From: a virus
Reading direction: 5' to 3' (one strand)
Virus record (IMG/VR): IMGVR_UViG_3300026077_000008
Coordinates: 1 to 41,418 of that record
DNA: 41,418 bases
The notes below the pieces were generated by a model. That model did no database searches. It saw only the letters and a list, made by a program, of their open reading frames with translations, and was not told where the DNA came from. Shown piece after piece: positions 1 to 6,418 of the stretch (the stretch's first letter is position 1; each line of letters begins with the position of its first letter). Position numbers and translations under genes: made by a program.

Positions 1-116
1 AAGGGCAGCAGGACAAATACAAATCGCCGAGGGCAAGCATATTCTGCCCACGCCCTGCGACCTGACTGCTCCGTGATCTCAGGACCTGCCAATTCATTTT
101 ACAAGACAAGCGGATA

Positions 117-142
117 AGAGAGGCACAACGCCTCTCTTTTTT
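117..142 (+). terminator. Rho-independent terminator
   Basis: A perfect 8-bp stem, AGAGAGGC (117-124) and GCCTCTCT (130-137), closes a 5-base loop and runs directly into a T tract ending at 142. This is a classical intrinsic terminator for + strand transcription entering the window from the left. It separates an upstream transcription unit, not seen here, from the structural block that follows. Confidence 0.85.
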
Positions 143-470
143 CATGCTTTGAGATAATGCTGGCGCTAACAAGCGTCAACGAGCAGTAGGACCCAGTATA
201 TGGCGTTCATACGGGGGCGGGGGCGAAAACCGCTGACTCCCCTAATCTATAACGGACCAATCTCGACCTCTAAAAATATCGAAGTTTGAAAAATTTTTCG
301 CAAGAAAAATCCGTCTGAGGCCTCGAAGGCCCTCAAAGTCTTTCTGTGGAAAACCCCCGCTAAGACCCTCAGAGATCAGAGAATCCTGAAATGCCGAGTA
401 ATATTGAGAGATTTGGAAAATTCCTTACAGATATATAAAAATGACTACACAATACAACTGAATATAATCA
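143..470. other. Non-coding GC-richer leader
   Basis: About 330 bases with no ORF I can support. The stretch is visibly richer in G and C than the rest of the window down to about 400. It contains a G5-C-G5 run (213-223), a perfect palindrome GAAAAATTTTTC (288-299), and a hairpin at 316-335 (TGAGGCCT, loop CGA, AGGCC-CTCA with one bulge) without a T tract. CCCCCGC at 354-360 could pair with 217-223. No tRNA-like cloverleaf was found. It could be an untranslated leader, a structured RNA or a junction with foreign sequence. Confidence 0.5.
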
Positions 471-653
471 ATGTCAAATTTTGAAACATCTACTGAGATA
501 GTCTATGACGATGTAGATGAAAAACAATCAGTGGCAATACCAGAGGATCTCTTAGAAGAATTGGAATGGAAAGAAGGCGATATTTTGGAATGGGAGTATC
601 ACGACTATAATGGACTTCCTGGCCTTCGCCTACATAAAGTAGGCAATGATTGA
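471..653 (+). CDS. Small AbrB/MazE-like (SpoVT fold) protein
   Basis: This 60-residue protein has a central segment of the type 'VAIPEDLLEELEWKEGD' (about residues 21-37), followed by an acidic 'LEWEYHD' strand. That is the swapped-hairpin pattern of AbrB/MazE/SpoVT DNA-binding domains: a beta strand, 'IP..L...L.W..GD', then a strand. Family members bind DNA as dimers and act as transition-state regulators or antitoxins. No toxin gene is adjacent, so a stand-alone regulator or modified structural use is more likely than a toxin-antitoxin pair. The start ATG follows an AT-rich stretch (TATATAAAA at 431-439, TATAAT near 462). The stop overlaps a short palindrome, GAGAGAAATTCTCTC (652-666). The domain call is by motif only; the role is unknown. 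Confidence 0.65.
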   Translation: MSNFETSTEIVYDDVDEKQSVAIPEDLLEELEWKEGDILEWEYHDYNGLPGLRLHKVGND

Positions 654-729
654 GAGAAATTCTCTCGAACTAGTTAAAAACTACTCTAAGATCCTCTCAG
701 CCACGGCACCGTAGCGTCTTTCATATAAT

Positions 730-3700
730 ATGAGTACTGCAAACTCGAATCAAAACTGTACTCCTACTAAGGAGGAAGTAAAAGCATCTGTTACTGTTGA
801 ATGTCCTTCTAGTAACTACGATGATGACTGGGAATTGGTAACTATTAATTATACTGATAAAGTTTATAATGAAGTTCAAGGTATTACTTTAACTAACGGA
901 ACTTTAAGGGAGAAATGGAATACTTCAAACGACCCAAGATATCAAGAATATAATAGCTCTACAGGACTCCCGATTTTCGAGAACTACTGTAGAATGGATA
1001 AAGGTGTAGATGAGGGATATTTTTATCATCTATGGCAATATCCAGCTACTCATACATCAGTAAAAGATATAACCATTAAATATGTTCCTATCTGTTTAGA
1101 TACAGATGGAGATCCAACTACTAATTGTTCAGGTAATTCATATTCTTCATCAGCAGGTGGTTCTTGTACTCGTAAAGCGAAGATAACGAATAATTTTACA
1201 TTAGATAGAGTTGATCTGAGTATAGGTGGTTTACCTACTGTAGAAGATCATTGGGTCTATCAAGCGGCAACAGAAGACCCTGCATTAATCTTTACCTATA
1301 AAACTGATACTAGAACTGTAATTAAAGCTGGAGATGTTATAAACGGTCATACAGTAACCGAGGTAGCGAACTTCTGTGATACTAGAACTGAACAAAAGAG
1401 GGTTCATAGGGTTGTAGGGGATTCTGGGTTCATTCTGAATAATGTTAAGAATATACAAGTAGGGGATGTTATAAGGGGTTTTATGGGTGATGAGACTCAA
1501 TTCCCTACTGGTCTTACTATTAAATCCATTGATACAGCAACTAATAAGGTTAGGGTGAATCTACCCAGTGGATTTTTAGGGTTTAATAGAACAAAAAGAA
1601 AGAAACTTAGAAATGTTACTATAACTGCGGCAGAACCAAATCAAATACCTGATACAAATTACTGTTATGCTAAACTAGCATCCAATGTAACACTTGGTAA
1701 TCGTAAATTATGTTTCAGACTTGAAGGGCCTGGTATACATGATAATGATTGGAAGTGTAATACTAATACCCTTGGTGGTGATTGGACAGGTGAAAAAGTA
1801 TTCAATGAAGGTGGTAATGCAATCTTCAATAGTATGGGTACAAGAACGTGGACTATTACTAAGGGTGATGCCACTATTACTATGAGAGCAGAACCTATTA
1901 ATGATGGAGGAGAATATGACTCTAATTGGTATATTTTTCAAGTATCAGGTACTTTACCTCCTGTAGGTACTACTTTTCAGTCTACACAGAACGGTGGTAG
2001 AGGTAATGTAATAATAAAATTCAAAGTTACTGGTATTCCAGATCAAGTTACTACTACTGGAAGTGACTTTACTAAGGATGCCGAGTACACTGGCAGTATT
2101 TCTGGTGCAACAATTGTAGCAAGATCGGGTTGGGGTATCAAAGATCGTGCGGCAGTGGTCGGAATTATCGTTAGTAAGCGTAAAGATATACTATATGAAC
2201 CTATTTTTGAGAAGGAAGTTGATGTTATTGAAGAGGATTTAAACAATTTAGCGACAAAGTTCCCTGGCATCAACACACTGAATGAAATAAAATCGTCAGA
2301 ATACCGTCCAATTGTTGTAGATAGTCCTTGTGACCCATATTTGACTCCAAATACCGATATTCCACTCAATGTTGGTAATGCAGATAACACTACAAGACAA
2401 TATTCCGACAATAATGCGACCATAAGTACGAAAATTAATGAAAAAGTTGATGAATTAGCGGGTACTGCGTCTGTAACGGAGATTGCTGATGCAATTCAGA
2501 CCATAACTATCGCAGAAAGTACTGTACTTACCGATAATAATGAATTATCTGACGATGCTCAGACTAATATTGATAAAATTAGAGGTAAATCGGGTGGTGA
2601 TAACACTGAAGTTGAACTTACTACGAAACAAGATACTAGTGTTAACACTCTAATCACTAATATTCTTACTAAATTTGAGGAAGTTCCTGAAGATATGAGT
2701 AGTTTACTACCAGAACACGTACCTGCTGTTACAAATAAGATAGATGGAGAGAATATTGGTGAAGTTGAACTTAGAAAGAACGCATTTCGTGATGTTCCCG
2801 TAAAACAAGATGGAATTTATTATATTGTAGAAGATCTTTCAATGGAAGATCGTAGTTATGAGAATATTGGCAGAAATGCGAATAGAGATACTATTACTGC
2901 GAATTTATTACCAAGATGGTTATATGGAAGTCCTACAGTGGGTACTGAAGTTGCTGGAGAGACCGAAATTGTCATTTCTGGTACTGCATTGGGTGGTGCT
3001 ACCCCTGCAAATGACTTAAAAATACTCGTATCTGGTGTAAATGACTCAACAGGTGCAATTACAGAGTATCAGGTAGCATCTAATGCGGTTCCGAAACTGG
3101 GATATACATCTATTACACCTTCTTCCTTACAAACACAACAAACTAGGACTACTTTTAATATTACATCATCAGGTGGAAACTATACTGCTGCAATTAACAC
3201 TAATTCTGGTAATGCCGCATATAAAGTAGGTCAACAATTAGTTTTTAAAGGTTCTAATCTTGGTGGAACTGATGGAACTGATACAAATGATCAGAATGAC
3301 TGTTATATAACCATTACAGGACTCTCAGGGAACCAAATAAGTACTTTTGATGTATCTGGTACATCTACAGGTGGAGCGACCTTCTCGAACCTTTCACCTC
3401 AGATAGATTTACCAAGATTTGATGTTGGTGTTGCATGGCAATCAACAGAATCTATTGCTGATGACATTTATACTGTTGCGATTAATCAAGAAAAAGCTGG
3501 TACTGGTTATTTGGTAGGTGACGTAATTAGAATCAATGGAAGTTTACTAGGAGGAACTAATGGAGTTCATGATATTGATGTTACCGTAACAGCAGTTGAT
3601 TTTACTGGTGGTTTACAAACTTATACCTTTACTGGTACTCCAGAAACACTCTATACTGGTGTAAGTGGTACTAATACAGATAATAAGAACGGATCTGGTG

Positions 3701-4710
3701 CGACATTTGATGTATTGAAGGGTACAACATCCACGGGTACTGGATTATACATCGTAAATGTTGCGAATGTTGGTAGTCTTTATAATACTGCTGTACAACC
3801 TGCTGGAATGTCAATTGGTGTTGATAATGCTCGTAAAGGTAGACTGAAGGTAACTGGTGGTAATTTAAATGACTTCCCTACTAACTTTACAATCACTTTT
3901 CAACAAAATGCACCATCACCGCTTCAGAATGGTACTGCATATGGTGCTATTAAAGCAAGTAATGATAAATTATTTGTATATTATCCATTAATAGTGGATG
4001 GTATTCAAGTTCCTATTACTGAGAGTGGTAGATTCCAATTTAATACTGCTAGAGTTAGACTTAGTAGTAATGCTCAGGGTATTACGACATTTACTCTTGG
4101 TTTGAATCAAGTTACACAAACTGTTAATTATTATACTGGTAGTGGATTGACAAACTACGTTAAAGATATTGATTTGAGTGCGCCTGGTGCGGTATATCCA
4201 AATAAATCATGGAGAGGTGCGGATTTTGAGTACAGAAGTACTTATTTTAAGGAATATGAGTTTGATATGGTAAATTTATCAACAAATATTGCTAAATCAA
4301 GTTTCTTTAAAGGAAATCCACTTCAATTAGAATCTATTACTTCAAAGATGACAGATGAGTTAAAACCAACTGATTCTGTTATTAAAGTTGAAAATACGGA
4401 TAAGTTTTTGAGTTCTGGATATCTTATGATACCAAAATGGATCAGAAAAACGGAAATTTATTTAGATATGGGTACTGGCGAGAATCAAACCAAAAATGAG
4501 CGTAATCATTACTTCTATGATGGAGAAGAGATCGTATTCTACGGTTCTAAGACCGATACTGAGTTTAGAGATCTTGAAAGATCGCAATTTAATTCAGATG
4601 CTCTATTTACGACCAGTATGGAACCCTATGCGAAAAGTGGTGGTGTTGTAAATAGCTATCAGTCGGGTTATTCCGTTCAACAATATTGGCCCTATCAATC
4701 AGGAGGATAA
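730..4710 (+). CDS. Large virion structural protein upstream of spike tip
   Basis: A 1326-residue beta-rich protein, poor in Lys/Arg patches and rich in Thr, Ser, Gly and Asn, typical of phage tail or baseplate surface proteins. I do not recognise the N-terminal half. Around residues 820-890 and 920-977 there are two copies of a module with 'VG..(L/I).(F/I).GS.LGGT.G', which looks like an internal duplication. Near residue 1264 a hairpin of the type 'GEEIVFYGSKT.T.F' closely resembles one in the giant protein at 8398. The C-terminus ends in Tyr/Gln/Ser/Gly-rich sequence. The next gene, a PAAR-like tip candidate, starts at the base after its stop, so a hub, spike or fibre-attachment role is plausible but inferred. 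The start ATG at 730 lies just after TATAAT and has no strong ribosome binding site. Confidence 0.8.
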   Translation: MSTANSNQNCTPTKEEVKASVTVECPSSNYDDDWELVTINYTDKVYNEVQGITLTNGTLREKWNTSNDPRYQEYNSSTGLPIFENYCRMDKGVDEGYFYHLWQYPATHTSVKDITIKYVPICLDTDGDPTTNCSGNSYSSSAGGSCTRKAKITNNFTLDRVDLSIGGLPTVEDHWVYQAATEDPALIFTYKTDTRTVIKAGDVINGHTVTEVANFCDTRTEQKRVHRVVGDSGFILNNVKNIQVGDVIRGFMGDETQFPTGLTIKSIDTATNKVRVNLPSGFLGFNRTKRKKLRNVTITAAEPNQIPDTNYCYAKLASNVTLGNRKLCFRLEGPGIHDNDWKCNTNTLGGDWTGEKVFNEGGNAIFNSMGTRTWTITKGDATITMRAEPINDGGEYDSNWYIFQVSGTLPPVGTTFQSTQNGGRGNVIIKFKVTGIPDQVTTTGSDFTKDAEYTGSISGATIVARSGWGIKDRAAVVGIIVSKRKDILYEPIFEKEVDVIEEDLNNLATKFPGINTLNEIKSSEYRPIVVDSPCDPYLTPNTDIPLNVGNADNTTRQYSDNNATISTKINEKVDELAGTASVTEIADAIQTITIAESTVLTDNNELSDDAQTNIDKIRGKSGGDNTEVELTTKQDTSVNTLITNILTKFEEVPEDMSSLLPEHVPAVTNKIDGENIGEVELRKNAFRDVPVKQDGIYYIVEDLSMEDRSYENIGRNANRDTITANLLPRWLYGSPTVGTEVAGETEIVISGTALGGATPANDLKILVSGVNDSTGAITEYQVASNAVPKLGYTSITPSSLQTQQTRTTFNITSSGGNYTAAINTNSGNAAYKVGQQLVFKGSNLGGTDGTDTNDQNDCYITITGLSGNQISTFDVSGTSTGGATFSNLSPQIDLPRFDVGVAWQSTESIADDIYTVAINQEKAGTGYLVGDVIRINGSLLGGTNGVHDIDVTVTAVDFTGGLQTYTFTGTPETLYTGVSGTNTDNKNGSGATFDVLKGTTSTGTGLYIVNVANVGSLYNTAVQPAGMSIGVDNARKGRLKVTGGNLNDFPTNFTITFQQNAPSPLQNGTAYGAIKASNDKLFVYYPLIVDGIQVPITESGRFQFNTARVRLSSNAQGITTFTLGLNQVTQTVNYYTGSGLTNYVKDIDLSAPGAVYPNKSWRGADFEYRSTYFKEYEFDMVNLSTNIAKSSFFKGNPLQLESITSKMTDELKPTDSVIKVENTDKFLSSGYLMIPKWIRKTEIYLDMGTGENQTKNERNHYFYDGEEIVFYGSKTDTEFRDLERSQFNSDALFTTSMEPYAKSGGVVNSYQSGYSVQQYWPYQSGG

Positions 4711-5037
4711 ATGAGACCAGTACAAGTTTTAGGTGGAGCAGATGGACCTTCAGTTTTTGGTTGCTGCACATGTTTTCCATTTGTTGTAGTACCAGTAATA
4801 CAGAAGGAATTCCATTTAGGACTTCCAGAAGGTACTACAGGACAACCACTAGTACCTGCTCCTGGCATAAACTGCTGTGGTAGAGGGTGTAGTCCTTGTG
4901 TATGTCCTAGAGTCATGGTTGGAATAAGTAAACACTTTGTATTGGGTAGAATGACCTCTCATATAGGTGATCCTAACCCTCCTTCCGTACCACGTTTGAA
5001 TATTGCAACACCAGCTCCTAAATTTATTTACAGCTGA
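4711..5037 (+). CDS. Cys-rich PAAR-like tail spike tip candidate
   Basis: A 108-residue protein whose ATG directly follows the previous stop and has a strong AGGAGG ribosome binding site (4701-4706) inside the previous gene. The segment 'KHFVLGRMTSHIGDP' (residues 74-88) resembles the '(V)NG.P.AR.GD' part of PAAR proteins, which cap the central spike of T4 (gp5.4) and type VI secretion systems. It has eight cysteines in two clusters (residues 18, 19, 21 and 55, 56, 60, 63, 65) plus His 35, 75 and 84, suitable for metal binding as in PAAR tips, which bind zinc. The size matches gp5.4-type proteins (about 100 residues). Its position before gp25 and gp6 fits a baseplate role. PAAR membership is inferred from a weak motif; a cysteine-rich structural protein of another type is the alternative. 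Confidence 0.6.
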   Translation: MRPVQVLGGADGPSVFGCCTCFPFVVVPVIQKEFHLGLPEGTTGQPLVPAPGINCCGRGCSPCVCPRVMVGISKHFVLGRMTSHIGDPNPPSVPRLNIATPAPKFIYS

Positions 5038-5077
5038 TCTTTTTTATGTTATAATAAATCTAGTTTTTATTTAACTG

Positions 5078-5227
5078 ATGGCTAGACGTTTTTCTGTTTC
5101 TGGTAGTTCTGTAGTAACTATTGAACCAAAACCAAAGAAATCAAGACAGGGACAAGGTAAACATTCTAAATTCTCTGCATCAAGCAGGAATCATAAAAGA
5201 AAAATCTATCGAGGTCAAGGAAAGTAA
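5078..5227 (+). CDS. Small basic protein of cyanophages
   Basis: A 49-residue protein beginning MARRFSVSGSS and ending in a Lys/Arg/Gly-rich tail (HKRKIYRGQGK). It has many Lys and Arg residues and few acidic ones, so it should bind nucleic acid or acidic protein surfaces. I recognise the type as a short basic protein often seen near baseplate genes of marine T4-like phages; no function is known to me. The ATG at 5078 follows an AT-rich gap containing AATAAATC (5053-5060), a weak late-promoter-like motif. The stop is three bases before the next ATG at 5231. Confidence 0.7.
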   Translation: MARRFSVSGSSVVTIEPKPKKSRQGQGKHSKFSASSRNHKRKIYRGQGK

Positions 5228-5230
5228 TCT

Positions 5231-5416
5231 ATGCGAATCCAAATCTGGTACTCTGAGCATGTTGAACAGTGGAGGTGGAGTTTGTATACACGCAAATATG
5301 CTACAAATGGGTCTCCGACCCATTTAACTGGATCGGCATCAAAAATAAGAGATGCTATGGAGGATGTATCCAAACGAGTTGAATACTTAACTAATAATGA
5401 TTATGCAAGACACTGA
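5231..5416 (+). CDS. Conserved small hypothetical protein
   Basis: A 61-residue protein starting MRIQIWYSEHVEQWRWSL, with an aromatic-rich N-terminal strand pair and a C-terminal helix (about residues 37-55, 'ASKIRDAMEDVSKRVEYL'). It is spaced only 3 bases from the preceding stop, consistent with co-translation. A competing frame (5121-5327) overlaps it but lacks the small-protein pattern and ribosome binding site. I recognise the general type from cyanophages but not a function. Confidence 0.7.
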   Translation: MRIQIWYSEHVEQWRWSLYTRKYATNGSPTHLTGSASKIRDAMEDVSKRVEYLTNNDYARH

Positions 5417-5417
5417 C

Positions 5418-5636
5418 ATGACTAAAGACAAAAGAAAATTAAAAGCACAAGTTAAATCCAGATGGTATTATATTTTCTGGGGTGCTGCTACCGTATCAGT
5501 ATTTGCTGGACAGATTTATGTAGGAAATGGTTTCCGTAGAATGGCTGAAAGTTTTGATAGAGGTGTAGACACTCTTATTGAAGAAGTTGAGAAAGAAAGA
5601 TGGTTGGATGGTGGTATAATTTGGTTGAGTAATTAA
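5418..5636 (+). CDS. Small single-pass membrane protein
   Basis: A 72-residue protein with a very basic N-terminus (TKDKRKLKAQVKSRW) followed by one hydrophobic segment, roughly residues 15-35 (YYIFWGAATVSVFAGQIYVG), and an acidic helical C-terminal part. The positive-inside rule suggests an N-in, C-out inner-membrane protein. Three in-frame ATGs exist (5397, 5403, 5418). I chose 5418 because it sits immediately after the upstream stop and gives the basic N-terminus directly, but 5403 or 5397 would overlap the upstream gene by only 14-20 bases and cannot be excluded. Its role among baseplate genes is unknown. Confidence 0.65.
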   Translation: MTKDKRKLKAQVKSRWYYIFWGAATVSVFAGQIYVGNGFRRMAESFDRGVDTLIEEVEKERWLDGGIIWLSN

Positions 5637-5638
5637 TC

Positions 5639-5926
5639 ATGTATCAAGCCCTACCGAGTAGGCTACACATTAAAGATAGCCCCATAGCAGGACAAGGATT
5701 ATTTGCCAAAGAGGATATTCCAGCTGGAATGGTATTAGGAATGTCCCATTTGATTGTGGATGAAGTAATTTACAGAACACCTTTGGGTGGTTTTATAAAT
5801 CATAGCGATGATCCTAATTGTGTAAAATGGAATGAAGATGATAAGTATTTCGTCAAAACTATTCGTCATATTGATCAAGGCGATGAGTTATTTTTAAAAT
5901 ATACGTTCTATAGCATAAAAACCTAG
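5639..5926 (+). CDS. Minimal SET-domain protein (putative lysine methyltransferase)
   Basis: This 95-residue protein carries the hallmark SET motifs in order: 'GQGLFA' (18-23) in the N-terminal strand, 'INHSDDPNC' (53-61) corresponding to the NHSxxPN cofactor and pseudoknot motif, and 'GDELFLKYTFY' (81-91) carrying the C-terminal GDEL and catalytic-type Tyr. SET enzymes transfer methyl groups from S-adenosylmethionine to lysine side chains. At 95 residues there is only the SET core, without recognisable pre-SET or post-SET zinc regions. The start at 5639 is two bases after the upstream stop. It lies in the run of small genes between the spike-tip candidate and gp25, so substrates could be virion or host proteins; this is inference. 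Motifs are clear; activity is untested. Confidence 0.85.
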   Translation: MYQALPSRLHIKDSPIAGQGLFAKEDIPAGMVLGMSHLIVDEVIYRTPLGGFINHSDDPNCVKWNEDDKYFVKTIRHIDQGDELFLKYTFYSIKT

Positions 5927-5968
5927 CGAAACTCGCATATATAGCTTAACGAATATCGTTTTATAGCC

Positions 5969-6418
5969 TTGTCGTTTAGCGTATCGAGATCTACTGCTCC
6001 AACCAAAATAGTAGACACTTACTTGGGGAAGACTTCTAGAGCATTTAAAGATATAAGCTTTAATTTCTCTAAGAATCCTATCACCAAGGATATTGTTGTA
6101 CTCAAAAATGAGGAAGCAATCAAGCAGTCGGTTAAAAATTTAGTATTAACGCAAATTGGTGAGCGACATTTTAGTCCACTTCTAGGAACATCAACAACGT
6201 CCTATCTGTTTGAATTGTCCACTGGATTTTCTGAAAATGCTTTACTTGAAGAAATTGAAGATGTATTAACGACTTTTGAGCCTAGAATTGCTCTATCGTC
6301 TGTTACTGTCAATGCTGAAGAAGATTTAAACAGATTTGAATGCTTTATTGAATATTATATTATTGGTATTCCTCAGGCATTACAGACAATCGATTTCATC
6401 TTAGTCAGAGAAAGTTAA
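5969..6418 (+). CDS. gp25: Baseplate wedge subunit gp25
   Basis: A 149-residue protein matching T4 gp25, a baseplate wedge component related to type VI secretion TssE. Visible signs are the conserved Glu-Pro-Arg motif in 'TTFEPRI' (residues 104-106), the upstream 'LTQIGERHFSPLLGT' segment and a length near the T4 protein (132 residues). gp25 nucleates sheath assembly at the baseplate together with gp6 and gp53. The best start is TTG at 5969, as no in-frame ATG lies near the conserved N-terminus, and no clear ribosome binding site precedes it. Its stop abuts the gp6 start at 6419. Confidence 0.92.
   Translation: MSFSVSRSTAPTKIVDTYLGKTSRAFKDISFNFSKNPITKDIVVLKNEEAIKQSVKNLVLTQIGERHFSPLLGTSTTSYLFELSTGFSENALLEEIEDVLTTFEPRIALSSVTVNAEEDLNRFECFIEYYIIGIPQALQTIDFILVRES

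Noticed and set aside
2-76. Possible C-terminal end of a gene entering from the left (frame 2, about 24 codons), or a frame 1 reading to the stop at 115-117
   Set aside because: Both frames stay open for a short distance and neither shows a recognisable motif; too short to choose between them.
200-289. 29-codon ORF from ATG 200 in the GC-rich leader
   Set aside because: Very short, no ribosome binding site, and overlaps the structured palindrome; chance ORF.
652-666. Palindrome GAGAGAAATTCTCTC at the end of the AbrB-like gene as a terminator
   Set aside because: The stem is short and no T tract follows; it may be an operator, but there is no support.
4686-4916. ORFs on both strands over the start of the PAAR-like gene
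   Set aside because: They are out-of-frame shadows; the frame from 4711 has the strong ribosome binding site and a sensible product.
5121-5327. 68-residue + strand ORF over the small basic gene and its neighbour
   Set aside because: It overlaps both better-supported small genes and has no ribosome binding site or recognised pattern.
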